A stretch of 64,000 nucleotides of DNA, from positions 125,947-189,946 of the forward strand of contig NZ_MCUW01000078.1 in NCBI RefSeq assembly GCF_002873335.1. The letters run 5' to 3'. Origin of the DNA: Vibrio sp. 10N.286.49.B1. GTDB lineage: Bacteria > Pseudomonadota > Gammaproteobacteria > Enterobacterales > Vibrionaceae. Positions 36,271 through 45,802 of this stretch are shown one piece after another. Below the pieces are notes generated by a model. It had not been told where the DNA came from and searched no databases. It worked only from the letters and a program-made list of their open reading frames with translations. The translations under genes and the position numbers were made by a program. How positions within the stretch are numbered: position 1 is the first letter of the stretch; each line of letters starts with the position of its first letter.

Positions 36271-37530
36271 TTAAGCCTCTTGCTTTTGTAGCTGAGATTC
36301 TTGCGCTTCTTCTTCAACCAGTGCGTCAACAATAACCGCACACGCTGCATCACCGGTGATGTTCAATGCGGTACGAATCATGTCGAAGATTCGGTCAAGA
36401 GCAAAGAGTAGTGGTAGACCTTCAATAGGAATGCCCGCTGCAAGTAGTACGGCAACAACGAGGAATGAAGGACCAGGGACGCCAGCTTGACCAACAGCAC
36501 CCAGTGTCGACGTTACGATGATCGCCACGTACGCACCCATCGATAAGTCGATGTTGAACAGTTGTGCAAAGAAGATAGCAACAAGGCCATAGTAAATCGC
36601 GTTACCTGACATGTTGATTGTTGCGCCTAGCGGCAGAACAAAAGAAGCCGTAGAGTTTTTAACGCCAAGCTCTTTCTCAACCGTATCCATAGTCACAGGC
36701 AGTGTTGCCATTGAAGAGGCCGTAGAGAGTGCAACGGCTTGCGGTTTCTTCATTGCGCTAAGGAATTTTTTCGCTGATGTTTTTGTGAAGAGTTGAATGA
36801 GTAGCGGGTACACCACAAAACCAAACACTAAAATCGCAGCGATATAGACAACAAATAGTTTGAATACGACCATCAATGCGCCGAAACCAAAGGTGCCAAC
36901 AGCTTCAGCCATTAGACCAAATACACCAATTGGTGCAATGATCATGACTTTGTTGATCATCCAAACCATGACATCAACAATCGCGTTGACACCGTTAAGC
37001 AATGGGTCACGGCGATTTGCTGTTAGCTTTGATAGGCCAATGCCAAAGAATAAGCAGAAAACAAGAATCTGCAGGATGTTCGCTTCATTTAGTGACTGAA
37101 AAACGTTAGTTGGGATCATACCGGTTAGGGTTGCCCAGAAAGAGGGTAGGTCACCTTTAGCGGCATACTCGGTCGAGAACATACCTTCGATACCAGCTGT
37201 ATCGATGTTAACACCTGGTTCAAACACTTCGCCCATGAAAAGGGCAAGAGCAACGGCTAATGCAGACGTTAAACCAAAGAATGCCAGTGTCGTGATGCCC
37301 ACTTTACCGGCATTACTACTATTACCAAGCCCTGCAGCGCCAGATATAAGCGCAACGGCAACGAGTGGAATCACGAGCATTTTAATTAGATTGATAAAAA
37401 TGGTACCAAGCGGTGCAAACATTGCTGCAGTTTCACCCATCATGGCACCAACGAGAGTACCTAAGATCATCGCGATGACAACTTGGACTCCGATGTTTTT
37501 TAGTAATGACTTGTCTTTTAACACTTCCAT
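36271..37530 (-). CDS. Dicarboxylate/amino acid:cation symporter (DAACS family)
   Basis: Takes up glutamate, aspartate, serine/threonine or C4-dicarboxylates with Na+ or H+ across the inner membrane. About 419 residues with eight helices and two re-entrant loops. Family signatures: ALSTASSMATLP (serine-rich hairpin 1), LPLGATINMSGNAIYYG (the NMxGxA part of helix 7), and GQAGVPGPSFLVVAVLLAAGIPIEG (hairpin 2). ATG 37530 is only two bases from AGAGG; a GTG at 37524 is better spaced and may be the true start, and a GTG at 37575 has no ribosome binding site. Which substrate is taken up cannot be told. Confidence 0.88.
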   Translation of the reverse strand: MEVLKDKSLLKNIGVQVVIAMILGTLVGAMMGETAAMFAPLGTIFINLIKMLVIPLVAVALISGAAGLGNSSNAGKVGITTLAFFGLTSALAVALALFMGEVFEPGVNIDTAGIEGMFSTEYAAKGDLPSFWATLTGMIPTNVFQSLNEANILQILVFCLFFGIGLSKLTANRRDPLLNGVNAIVDVMVWMINKVMIIAPIGVFGLMAEAVGTFGFGALMVVFKLFVVYIAAILVFGFVVYPLLIQLFTKTSAKKFLSAMKKPQAVALSTASSMATLPVTMDTVEKELGVKNSTASFVLPLGATINMSGNAIYYGLVAIFFAQLFNIDLSMGAYVAIIVTSTLGAVGQAGVPGPSFLVVAVLLAAGIPIEGLPLLFALDRIFDMIRTALNITGDAACAVIVDALVEEEAQESQLQKQEA

Positions 37531-37789
37531 AACCTCTGTGCTGTAAAAATTTAATATCCCAGTATAGTCTTCCACTTGAACGGAAGATGGCAGACTAATA
37601 TTTCGATTGATTTTTTACACTTTATTAGCACTCATAGCAACCGTTAGAAATCGATTAGTGCAGAAAACTGCACAAAATAGAGTTCGATTGCTGATAAACC
37701 CGCCAATAGCAAACGTTTGCGCCTGGGGTTTGGTATGTTTCGACTGTTGTGTATAGAGAGTGTCAATATTTCAACAGGATGCGGATGTA

Positions 37790-37820
37790 AAAAAAAAGTT
37801 GCACAAAGTGCAACTTTTTA
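37790..37820 (-). terminator. Terminator of the trp operon
   Basis: Minus-strand AAAAAGTTGCAC-TTT-GTGCAACTTTTTTTTT, about 25 bases after trpA. Confidence 0.93.
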
Positions 37821-37839
37821 AAGGATGTTATTAGGCAGG

Positions 37840-38646
37840 TTAGCGCTGAGTTGCTGCTTTCATTGATGCAACAAATTCGCTTAATTCTAATAGCAATTGT
37901 GGCGGGTTTTCTAGGTTGCGCTCAATGATTTTTACGACGGCAGAACCAGAAATCGCACCCGCAGCGCCAGCATTCAGTGCTTCTTTCACTTGTTGCGGTT
38001 CTGAGATACCAAACCCAAGCAACGACGGAGGGGCATCGTGTTTAGTGAGTTTGTCCAATTGGGTCGTCATTGGCATGTTTGCTTTGGTTTCAGTACCGGT
38101 AACGCCTGAACGAGACAGTAGGTAAGTATAACCGCCACCAAGTTGTGCAACTTGTTTGATTGTTTCTTCGGTTGCCGTTGGTGGGGCAATGAAGATTGGG
38201 TGCACGCCATGCTTGTGCGCCGCTGCAACAAACTCTTTGCTTTCCCCTGTAGGAACATCGGCAATAAGTACGGAATCAACCCCGACAGCGGCACATTCTT
38301 GATAAAACGCATCAATGCCTTTTGAGTACACTAAGTTCGCATACATCAGCAAGCCTATAGGCAGTTCAGGGTATTTCGCTCGAATTTTCGCGATTAACTC
38401 GAAGCAAATAGTGGGGGTGGTCTTTGCTTCTAATGCGCGAATGTTCGCACCTTGAATCGTTGGGCCATCGGCTTGAGGATCGGAAAACGGCATACCTAAC
38501 TCAAGTGCGTCAGCCCCTGAGTCAACCAAGGTTTCCATGATTTTCAGAGATAGCTCAGGGCTAGGATCACCGATGGTAACAAAAGGAACAAACGCGCCTT
38601 GTTGTTTTGCTGAAAGGCGACGGAACAGTTCTTGATAACGGTCCAT
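37840..38646 (-). CDS. trpA: Tryptophan synthase alpha chain
   Basis: Cleaves indole-3-glycerol phosphate to indole and glyceraldehyde 3-phosphate; indole is channelled to TrpB. 268 residues, TIM barrel. The catalytic Glu and Asp are in [20 protein letters not shown] (E49/D60 equivalents). The phosphate site [10 protein letters not shown] and [12 protein letters not shown] are present. Its ATG overlaps the trpB stop by one base. Confidence 0.97.
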   Translation of the reverse strand: MDRYQELFRRLSAKQQGAFVPFVTIGDPSPELSLKIMETLVDSGADALELGMPFSDPQADGPTIQGANIRALEAKTTPTICFELIAKIRAKYPELPIGLLMYANLVYSKGIDAFYQECAAVGVDSVLIADVPTGESKEFVAAAHKHGVHPIFIAPPTATEETIKQVAQLGGGYTYLLSRSGVTGTETKANMPMTTQLDKLTKHDAPPSLLGFGISEPQQVKEALNAGAAGAISGSAVVKIIERNLENPPQLLLELSEFVASMKAATQR

Positions 38647-39836
38647 TATAGCACTCCTTTTTCTTTCAAAATATCATGTACCGTAAAGATGTCTTTGTCG
38701 CCACGGCCTGATAGGTTGACGACAAGTAGTTGTTCTTTTTCTGGCTCGTTATGTGCCATCTGAAGTGCATAAGCAAGCGCATGGGATGATTCGAGAGCAG
38801 GTATAATGCCTTCTTGACGGGCAAGAAGTTGGAATGCCTCCAATGCTTCGTCATCGGTGATAGCACCATATTCAGCACGGCCGATTGCGTTTAAATGCGC
38901 ATGCTGTGGACCTACTGATGGGAAGTCTAAGCCAGCCGATACAGAATAAGACTCTTCGATTTGGCCATGAGGGTCTTGCATAAGCGGTGCCTTCATTCCA
39001 AAGAATATACCGGTTGTACCATGCTTCAACGGTGCACCATGTTGGTCGGTATCAATACCCAAACCAGCAGGCTCAACACCGATAAGGCGAACATTTTCTT
39101 CTTCGATGAAATCTGCAAACATACCGATGGCATTTGAACCCCCACCCACACAGGCGATGACGGCGTCGGGTAGGCGGCCTTCACGTGCCAAGATTTGGTG
39201 TTTTGTTTCTTCACCAATCATGCGTTGAAATTCTCGCACGATGGTTGGGAACGGGTGTGGACCTGCGGCAGTGCCGAGGAGGTAATGCGCCTCTTCATAG
39301 CTTGCTGACCAGTCGCGTAGCGCCTCATTACAGGCGTCTTTTAGCGTGGAAGAACCAGAGTGAACCGGAATCACTTCAGCGCCCATCAACCGCATGCGAA
39401 ATACATTCGGGCTTTGACGTTCAACATCTTTAGCACCCATGTAAACGCGGCATTTGAGGCCGAGCAGCGCACATGCCAGTGCGGTTGCGACGCCGTGCTG
39501 GCCGGCGCCAGTTTCTGCAATGATTTCTTTTTTGCCCATACGCTTAGCTAGCAAGGCTTGGCCAAGTACTTGGTTGGTTTTGTGCGCGCCACCGTGCAAT
39601 AAATCTTCTCGTTTTAGGTACAGTTTGGTTTTTGTGCCTTTCGTGAGGTTTCTTGTCAATGTCAGAGCGGTTGGACGACCTGCATACTCTTGCAATAAGC
39701 CCATGAATTCAGCTTGGAACTCGGGATCATCCTGTGCATCGATAAAGGCTTGTTCAAGTTGATCAAGCGCTGGTACAAGAATTTGTGGAACAAATTGCCC
39801 ACCATATTCGCCAAAATAGGCATCCAGTTTCGCCAT
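38646..39836 (-). CDS. trpB: Tryptophan synthase beta chain
   Basis: PLP enzyme that joins indole and serine to tryptophan. 396 residues. The PLP lysine is in [11 protein letters not shown], the catalytic Glu in [13 protein letters not shown], the phosphate loop is [10 protein letters not shown], and the C-terminal NLSGRGDKD is present. It forms the alpha2beta2 complex with TrpA, with which it is translationally coupled. A 49-base gap separates it from trpCF. Confidence 0.97.
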   Translation of the reverse strand: MAKLDAYFGEYGGQFVPQILVPALDQLEQAFIDAQDDPEFQAEFMGLLQEYAGRPTALTLTRNLTKGTKTKLYLKREDLLHGGAHKTNQVLGQALLAKRMGKKEIIAETGAGQHGVATALACALLGLKCRVYMGAKDVERQSPNVFRMRLMGAEVIPVHSGSSTLKDACNEALRDWSASYEEAHYLLGTAAGPHPFPTIVREFQRMIGEETKHQILAREGRLPDAVIACVGGGSNAIGMFADFIEEENVRLIGVEPAGLGIDTDQHGAPLKHGTTGIFFGMKAPLMQDPHGQIEESYSVSAGLDFPSVGPQHAHLNAIGRAEYGAITDDEALEAFQLLARQEGIIPALESSHALAYALQMAHNEPEKEQLLVVNLSGRGDKDIFTVHDILKEKGVL

Positions 39837-39885
39837 GGTAGTGTCCTCTTAATTAATTTTGGTTATACCCGCAGGTGAGCAAGTA

Positions 39886-41250
39886 TTAGTAATCTCTAAT
39901 TAGTGTAAATGCTTGGCTTAGCTTGTTGGCGTCTTTTTTCCCTGGCGCTGATTCCACGCCGGAGTTTAGGTCGAGCCCAATGCAGCCTAACTGGCTCGCT
40001 TCTTTGATGTTATCCGGAGACAACCCACCAGCGAGCATGATGTTGTTTGTGTTGTGAAGTAACTGCCAGTCGAAGCGTTGACCCGTACCGCCGGTTTGGT
40101 TGCCGACCTGAGCATCCAATAGATGGCGGTCGACATCTATTGCAGAAAAGTCAGGTAGGGCATCTTTCACGCCGTGAGCTTTCCAGATTGCGATGTCGGA
40201 TTGGAGCTGCGCTCGCAATGCCTCGACATAGGCTTGGTCTTCGTCACCATGCAATTGCACCGCTGATAAGCCTAGTTCGTTAGCCGTATTTGCCACCACT
40301 TCTGTAGTGTGGTTTTGAAACACGCCAACAAATTCAAGTGGCGCACCACTCATCACCATTCTTGCCGATTCAAAGTCGACGTAGCGTGGCGATTTTTCAA
40401 CGAAGATAAGGCCTCCTTTTACTGCACCCGCCTGATAGGCTTTTGCAGCGTCATCGGCGTGCGTCAAGCCGCACACCTTGTTTTCACCGAGTAGCACTTT
40501 TCTCACGGCCAGTTCTAGGTTGTCTTCTGCCATTAGCGAGCTACCTATTAGGAAGCCATTTGCATAGTGAGATAAATCGCGTACTTGTTGATGATTATAG
40601 ATGCCAGACTCAGAAATAATGATCGTGCCTTCCGGAAGGCTTGGCGCAAGCTCTTTCGTTCGTTCAAGGTTTACAGACAAGTCACGTAGGTTACGATTAT
40701 TAATACCGACGACACGAGCTTGTAGGTTGATCGCACGCTCTAGTTCTGCTTCATTACTTACTTCAGTAAGAATACCGAGATTAAGTGACTCCGCGACAGC
40801 GGCGAGTTCACGGTACTCTTCATCGCTAAGGACCGATAGCATCAATAAAATAGCATCGGCTTTGTAGTGACGCGCGAGGTAGACTTGGTAGCTATCGACC
40901 ATGAAATCTTTACAGATGACCGGTTGCGTTACTTGGCTGCGTACCTGTGGCAAAAAGTCAAAGTTACCTTGGAAGTACTTTTCATCAGTCAGGACAGAGA
41001 TGGCACTTGCATGGTTATTGTATACCGATGCAATGTAATCAAGATCGAAGTCTTCTCGAATCAATCCCTTAGAAGGTGAGGCTTTCTTGCACTCTAGAAT
41101 GAACACGGTCTTTCCTGTTGACAGTGCATCATAGAAGTGGCGATCTGATGGTTCCAATTGCGCTTGAAAGCTTGCAAGTGGTTGTGACTGTTTGCGGGCT
41201 TCAACCCAGACTCGTTTATCTTCGACGATTTTTGCTAGTACCGTTTCCAT
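39886..41250 (-). CDS. trpCF: Fused indole-3-glycerol-phosphate synthase / phosphoribosylanthranilate isomerase
   Basis: A bifunctional enzyme for two steps between anthranilate and indole-glycerol phosphate. 454 residues, as usual for the gamma-proteobacterial fusion. TrpC half (about 1-255): FILECKKASPSKGLIR, VICKDFMVDSYQVYLAR, SESGI. TrpF half (256-454): VCGLTHADDAAKA, LSAVQLHGDED, GGTGQRFDWQLL, AGGLSPDNI and DLNSGVE. Both sets of catalytic residues (Lys/Glu; Cys/Asp) are intact. Confidence 0.96.
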   Translation of the reverse strand: METVLAKIVEDKRVWVEARKQSQPLASFQAQLEPSDRHFYDALSTGKTVFILECKKASPSKGLIREDFDLDYIASVYNNHASAISVLTDEKYFQGNFDFLPQVRSQVTQPVICKDFMVDSYQVYLARHYKADAILLMLSVLSDEEYRELAAVAESLNLGILTEVSNEAELERAINLQARVVGINNRNLRDLSVNLERTKELAPSLPEGTIIISESGIYNHQQVRDLSHYANGFLIGSSLMAEDNLELAVRKVLLGENKVCGLTHADDAAKAYQAGAVKGGLIFVEKSPRYVDFESARMVMSGAPLEFVGVFQNHTTEVVANTANELGLSAVQLHGDEDQAYVEALRAQLQSDIAIWKAHGVKDALPDFSAIDVDRHLLDAQVGNQTGGTGQRFDWQLLHNTNNIMLAGGLSPDNIKEASQLGCIGLDLNSGVESAPGKKDANKLSQAFTLIRDY

Positions 41251-41266
41251 TCCTAGTTCCTATTTC

Positions 41267-42265
41267 TTAACCGCGCGCAGCGAGTTGTTTAACGAGTTCG
41301 TAAGCCTTGCCTGAATTCATCGCATCAATGGCTTGTTGAGCGTTGGCTTTTAAATCATCAAAGCCAAAAAGCTTCATTAGAAGTGCCACGTTAACCGCGA
41401 CCGCGCCGAGTTGAGCTTCTGTACCTTTTCCGGTCAGCATGTCGGTGATGATGGCTCTATTTTCTTCTGGCTCGCCACCCTTGATAGCCTCAAGAGGATG
41501 TGGATTCACACCAAAATCTTCAGGTGTTAATGTGTACTCCGTGATGACGCCATCTTTAATTTCAGCGACTAACGTTTCGCCATGTATGGCGACCTCATCT
41601 AAGCCGCTACCATGAACAACGGCAGCACGCTTCATACCCATTTGTAACATGGTCTCCGCTATTGGGCGAACCAGTTTTGCGTCATATACGCCCATCAGCT
41701 CTATATTTGGACGAGCTGGATTGATGAGTGGTCCTAAGATATTAAAGATCGTGCGTGTTTTCATGGTTTGACGTACTGGCATCGCATGCTTAACGCCGCC
41801 GTGATACTGAGGTGCAAATAGAAAAGCGACACCAATATCATCCACTGCCTTGCGTGTATCTTCTGGGCTCATTGCCAGATTGATACCAAAGGAATCAAGT
41901 AAGTCGGATGAACCTGACTTGCTTGATACCCCTCGATTGCCGTGTTTTGCAACCTTAAGCCCACATGCCGCCGCCACAAATGCCGCTGTCGTGGAAATAT
42001 TAATCGTGTTTGCGCCATCGCCACCCGTGCCTACGATGTCGGCAAAGTCATAGTCGGGGCGAGGGAAAGCGTTAGCATTGGCGAGCAGAGCTTTCGCTGC
42101 GCCAGCTATCTCGTCGGGTGTTTCGCCCTTTATTTTTAACGCGGTTAACGCTGCTGCCATCAAAATAGGGTCAAGTTCGCCTTTGATAATGGTATCAAAC
42201 AACTGTTGGCTTTCTTCTTGACTCAGTGATTGCTGGTCATAAAGCTTATTAATGATATTTTCCAT
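41267..42265 (-). CDS. trpD: Anthranilate phosphoribosyltransferase
   Basis: Joins anthranilate to PRPP. 332 residues. The PRPP/Mg2+ site GTGGDGANTINIST, KHGNRGVSSKSGSSD, and the substrate-binding FLFAPQYHGGVKHAMPVRQ are present, as is NPARPNIELMGVYD. It is separate from trpG, as in vibrios and unlike the fused TrpGD of E. coli. Confidence 0.96.
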   Translation of the reverse strand: MENIINKLYDQQSLSQEESQQLFDTIIKGELDPILMAAALTALKIKGETPDEIAGAAKALLANANAFPRPDYDFADIVGTGGDGANTINISTTAAFVAAACGLKVAKHGNRGVSSKSGSSDLLDSFGINLAMSPEDTRKAVDDIGVAFLFAPQYHGGVKHAMPVRQTMKTRTIFNILGPLINPARPNIELMGVYDAKLVRPIAETMLQMGMKRAAVVHGSGLDEVAIHGETLVAEIKDGVITEYTLTPEDFGVNPHPLEAIKGGEPEENRAIITDMLTGKGTEAQLGAVAVNVALLMKLFGFDDLKANAQQAIDAMNSGKAYELVKQLAARG

Positions 42266-42299
42266 AATTACGATGCCTTAAATTCGTTGAGTTGTTTGA

Positions 42300-42923
42300 T
42301 TAACGCAATGGGTGCGCGCGAGCCCATTCGATGGCGTTAGCAAGTAACGTCGCACCATGGGTGGTCATAATGGACTCTGGGTGAAATTGAAAGCCACACA
42401 CGCGGTCTTGTTCGTTAGCAATCGACATGACCAAACCATCGACTTGCGCCGTCACCTCAAGACTATCGGGAACATGGGTCGCGACCAATGAGTGGTAGCG
42501 AGCAATCGCCAGTGGAGAAGGCAGTCCTTGATAAATCGCATGATTGTCATGCGCCATCATGGAAATTTTGCCATGCAGAATCTCACCCGCACCAGCGACC
42601 GTACCACCATAAGCTTCTACAAGAGCTTGGTGACCAAGGCAGATACCGATCATCGGCACTTGCCCCTTGAGTTGTTGAATGAGTGCTGGCATGCAACCTG
42701 CGTCAGAGGGCGCACCGGGGCCTGGCGATAAAACAACCACGGCGTTATCAAGTTGAAGCACTGCTTGTGCGATGGTTTCTGCCGAGATGTGGTTTCGATA
42801 GATGGTGACATTATGGCCAAGGCTTCGAAACTGATCGACAAGGTTGTAGGTGAATGAGTCGAAATTATCGACAAACACGATATTGGCGCAATGTGCGGGT
42901 GTCGCATTGGAAGTCATGTTCAT
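42300..42923 (-). CDS. trpG: Anthranilate synthase component II (glutamine amidotransferase)
   Basis: Supplies ammonia from glutamine to TrpE. 207 residues, class I amidotransferase triad: nucleophile Cys in GICLGHQAL, His and Glu in FQFHPESIMT. CAGGAG precedes the ATG by nine bases. The N-terminus has a short extra run (MNMTSNATPAHCA) before the family start NIVFVDNFDSFTYNL. Confidence 0.96.
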   Translation of the reverse strand: MNMTSNATPAHCANIVFVDNFDSFTYNLVDQFRSLGHNVTIYRNHISAETIAQAVLQLDNAVVVLSPGPGAPSDAGCMPALIQQLKGQVPMIGICLGHQALVEAYGGTVAGAGEILHGKISMMAHDNHAIYQGLPSPLAIARYHSLVATHVPDSLEVTAQVDGLVMSIANEQDRVCGFQFHPESIMTTHGATLLANAIEWARAHPLR

Positions 42924-42929
42924 ACGTTA

Positions 42930-44495
42930 CTACTCCTGATGCGCAGTTTTGATGGCAGAGATAACCGCTTGGGCCTTGCCGCGTGTTTCGTCAGCCTCAG
43001 CTTGTGGGTCGGAATCGAATACCACTCCGGCGCCAGCTTGGACTTGTGCAATACCGTTCTCAACATACGCTGAGCGGATGACGATACAGGTATCCATGTC
43101 GCCAATACCATTCATGTAACCAACCGCGCCGCCGTAGCTGCCGCGTGTTTGCTGTTCTACTTGACGAATAAGCTGCATTGCTCGGATTTTCGGTGCGCCT
43201 GTTAAGGTGCCCATATTCATACAAGCTTGGTAGGCGTGAAGGGCATCGAGGTCAAGTCGCAACTGACCGACAACCCTTGAGACTAAGTGCATGACATGGC
43301 TGTAACGGTCGGTTTGCAGCAGGCTGGCGACATGACGTGTGCCTGGTTCGGAGATTCTAGCCACATCATTGCGAGCTAAATCAACCAGCATCATGTGCTC
43401 AGCGTTCTCTTTCATGTCACAGCGCAACTCTAGTTCCATACGGCTATCGAGATCTTTGTTAATTGAACCGTCAGGGTTTTTACCACGGCGTCGCGTACCG
43501 GCGATTGGGTAGATTTCGATTTGGTTGCTTTGTGAACAGTATTTTAGGGCGCTCTCAGGAGAGGCACCAAATAACGTAAACAGCTCATCTTGCATATAAA
43601 ACATGTAAGGGCTTGGGTTGCTTCTCTTCAGCTCTTTATACGCCACTAATGGCGATGGGCACGGGAGTGTAAATCGGCGTGACGGAACGACTTGAAAGAT
43701 GTCACCACGCACGACGTATTCTTTTAGGTCTCTAACCGTTTGGCAAAAGTCTTCATCGGAGACGCTGGCGACTTCTTGGTTATCAGTGACCTTGATGGCA
43801 GTCGGCAAGGCTTTGAGGTTGTCACATTGTGTGCTGATGTCACTCATTCTTTTACGAATGCGCGCGAGTTCATCGTCATCATGGTTAAACAAGGTAGTTT
43901 GCAGTTCGCATGACTTCTTCTGATGATCAACAACCAATAAGCTTTCCGCCACATAAAACACGTAGTCGGGGCATTGGTTCGATTGGGTCGCATCGCCAAG
44001 AGGTTCAAATTGTGCCACGAGGTCATAGGCAAAAAGGCCACCCATGAAAATCGCATTTTTGTTCAGTCCAGTTATATCAAAGCTGTGTTGCACTAACCGA
44101 AGTGCGTCAAATGAAGATGCTTCTCGAAGCCTTGAGTCTTCGTCAAGTTGATCGTTCGGCATTTCAAAATGAACGATTAGCTCACTTGGTTTTAAAATGT
44201 GTCGGATATCAGAAGAAAGATTGCCTGCGAGTATCTCTAGCAAGTTTTCGCCATTCGTGGTGAGTGCTTCATAGCGAACGATATGACCCTCACAGACGAT
44301 ACGAACCGCAGAGTCCACAATAAGCAAACTTTGCAGGTCTTGCTTCGATTCGATCTCGGCTGACTCAAGGAGTAGGCTGTCGGTCTTGTTTTCACAAAGT
44401 GTATGAAACAGCTTTGTCGGGTCTTTCGCGTACGGTACTTGTAATGAAAGCACCTCTAGACGACCTTGTTTTTGAATTGTAATGGCTTTGTTCAC
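42930..44495 (-). CDS. trpE: Anthranilate synthase component I
   Basis: Converts chorismate and ammonia to anthranilate. 521 residues, GTG start directly after AGGAGG. The tryptophan feedback motif LLES is near residue 39 (DSLLLESAEI), so feedback inhibition should work. The chorismate-binding part shows PIAGTRRRGKNPDG, ELRCDMKENAEHMMLVDLARNDVARI and GTLTGAPKIRAMQLI, then QAGAGVVFDSDP. First gene of the operon, behind the attenuator. Confidence 0.97.
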   Translation of the reverse strand: MNKAITIQKQGRLEVLSLQVPYAKDPTKLFHTLCENKTDSLLLESAEIESKQDLQSLLIVDSAVRIVCEGHIVRYEALTTNGENLLEILAGNLSSDIRHILKPSELIVHFEMPNDQLDEDSRLREASSFDALRLVQHSFDITGLNKNAIFMGGLFAYDLVAQFEPLGDATQSNQCPDYVFYVAESLLVVDHQKKSCELQTTLFNHDDDELARIRKRMSDISTQCDNLKALPTAIKVTDNQEVASVSDEDFCQTVRDLKEYVVRGDIFQVVPSRRFTLPCPSPLVAYKELKRSNPSPYMFYMQDELFTLFGASPESALKYCSQSNQIEIYPIAGTRRRGKNPDGSINKDLDSRMELELRCDMKENAEHMMLVDLARNDVARISEPGTRHVASLLQTDRYSHVMHLVSRVVGQLRLDLDALHAYQACMNMGTLTGAPKIRAMQLIRQVEQQTRGSYGGAVGYMNGIGDMDTCIVIRSAYVENGIAQVQAGAGVVFDSDPQAEADETRGKAQAVISAIKTAHQE

Positions 44496-44626
44496 AAAAC
44501 CTCCTCTTAATCTTCAATCTGTCCATGCAACAATTGTGTTCCATACTCGCACAATTAAAACGTTTGCCCAACGTTGAATCTGTCCAAATTGCCGCATAGT
44601 TAATCAGTTAAACCAAAAAATAAAAA

Positions 44627-44692
44627 AGCCCACTCGTTTGAGTGGGCTAGTATTAAATCTACTTGTTTTTTACGCACGTAAAAAAGCCCACT
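44627..44692 (-). promoter_or_regulatory. trp attenuator (segments 2, 3 and 4)
   Basis: On the minus strand AGTGGGCT (44685-44692, segment 2, inside trpL) can pair with AGCCCACT (44641-44648, segment 3); segment 3 can instead pair with AGTGGGCT (44627-44634, segment 4) to give a terminator followed by TTTTTTATTTTTT. This is the standard mutually exclusive layout. I did not resolve segment 1. Confidence 0.92.
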
Positions 44693-44780
44693 TGGAATGA
44701 CTCCATGTGCGCCACCAATCACCAACAGAGCGTTGAACGCTGATTTGGGGTTTTTGGATTGGTTGAATTTCTTGTACCAT
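44670..44780 (-). CDS. trpL: trp leader peptide
   Basis: A 36-residue leader with four Trp codons: two in tandem at codons 22-23 (GDWWRTW), one at 26 and one at 31 (SHSKWAFLRA). ATG at 44778-44780. Ribosome stalling at the tandem Trp codons lies just upstream of segment 2 of the attenuator, so low charged tRNA-Trp would favour the antiterminator. The leader is longer than E. coli TrpL (14 residues) and looks like the Vibrio type. Confidence 0.9.
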   Translation of the reverse strand: MVQEIQPIQKPQISVQRSVGDWWRTWSHSKWAFLRA

Positions 44781-44810
44781 ACGTGCATTACTCTTAATTT
44801 TTACCTGCGT

Positions 44811-44842
44811 ACTAGTTAACTAGTTCATAGCATTAAAGTCAA
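44811..44842 (-). promoter_or_regulatory. trp promoter with TrpR operator
   Basis: Minus strand: -35 TTGACT (44837-44842), 17-base spacer, -10 TTAACT (44814-44819). The -10 is embedded in the palindrome ACTAGTTAACTAGT (44811-44824), and GAACTAGTTAACTAGTACGC matches the E. coli trp operator almost base for base. TrpR with tryptophan should block the promoter. Confidence 0.95.
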
Positions 44843-44855
44843 CCAATATTATAAA
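44824..44855 (+). promoter_or_regulatory. Predicted rnm promoter next to the trp operator
   Basis: Plus strand: TTCATA (44824-44829) and TATTAT (44847-44852) with 17 bases between. The expected start would be near 44859-44860, the rnm ATG itself. No ribosome binding site precedes that ATG. The -35 hexamer abuts the TrpR operator. Confidence 0.45.
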
Positions 44856-44859
44856 TAAA

Positions 44860-45732
44860 ATGAAGATAGATCTGCACAGTCACACTACCGCATCGGATGG
44901 GCGATTATCCGTCGAAGCGCTTCTAGAACGAGCGATCGAGTTTAACGTAAAAATCATCGCGATTACTGATCACGATACGTTAGATGCGTTGCCTGAAGCT
45001 CACCGGCTGATTGAGGCGCGTCAACTACCCATTGAGCTTGTCAATGGCATTGAAATTTCAACGGTATGGCAAAATAAAGATATTCATGTGGTGGGCCTTG
45101 GTGTCGATATGAATAACCCTCATTTGTTGTCTTTAATTGAAGCGCAAAAGGCACGACGCGCCGAGCGCGCTGAACTGATGGCGGAACGATTGGAAAAGGC
45201 AACTCGACCAGGTGTGCTTGAAGAAGTAAAAGCCATCGCCGATGGTGCACCAATAACACGTTCTCATTTTGCTAAATGGATTGTTGAGCACGGTTATGCC
45301 AAGAATATGCAGCAGGTGTTCAAGAAATATTTAACGAGAAATAACACCGGTTATGTACCGCCCAACTGGTGTTTGATCAGTGATGCCGTCGAGGCCATTC
45401 ATCAGGCTGGTGGGGTCGCTGTCCTGGCTCATCCCGGTCGTTATCAACTTACGGCCAAGTGGCTCAAGCGTTTGCTCGCCGCTTTCTCTGAAGCGAATGG
45501 TGATGCTATGGAAGTCGCTTTGCCACAACAAAGTATGCAAGAAAGGCGCAACCTTGCAGATTATGCGATACAATACAATCTATTAGCTTCGCAAGGTTCG
45601 GACTTTCATTATCCATCACCTTGGACCGAGCTTGGCCGTAATTTATGGCTGCCATCTGGTGTCGAACCGGTATGGGATAGACTGTCTTTACAAACGGCAA
45701 CGACGCTTGAAAGTCAGAGTGCCGAAAAATAG
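44860..45732 (+). CDS. rnm: RNase AM (Rnm/YciV), PHP-domain 5'-3' exonuclease
   Basis: 290 residues, PHP-domain phosphoesterase. Metal ligands are in [45 protein letters not shown] and SQGSDFH. E. coli YciV (RNase AM) degrades RNA 5' to 3', trims 23S rRNA ends and hydrolyses 3',5'-bisphosphonucleotides. The start ATG is fixed by the family N-terminus, [14 protein letters not shown]. It is divergent from trp and followed by yciO and rluB on the same strand. Confidence 0.93.
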   Translation: MKIDLHSHTTASDGRLSVEALLERAIEFNVKIIAITDHDTLDALPEAHRLIEARQLPIELVNGIEISTVWQNKDIHVVGLGVDMNNPHLLSLIEAQKARRAERAELMAERLEKATRPGVLEEVKAIADGAPITRSHFAKWIVEHGYAKNMQQVFKKYLTRNNTGYVPPNWCLISDAVEAIHQAGGVAVLAHPGRYQLTAKWLKRLLAAFSEANGDAMEVALPQQSMQERRNLADYAIQYNLLASQGSDFHYPSPWTELGRNLWLPSGVEPVWDRLSLQTATTLESQSAEK

Positions 45733-45802
45733 AATTATTTAAGCTCTTGATGTTGAACAACAAGGAAGGTTGTGACGAGAGTATTTAGCTGAAGGAATAA
45801 CA

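Noticed and set aside
36271..37575. Symporter start at the upstream GTG (37575)
   Set aside because: No ribosome binding site and a polar N-terminal addition; a start at 37530 or 37524 fits the family better.
44600..44788. 62-codon minus-strand frame as the trp leader
   Set aside because: It reads through the attenuator in the wrong frame; the 36-codon frame starting at 44780 has the four Trp codons and stops before segment 3.
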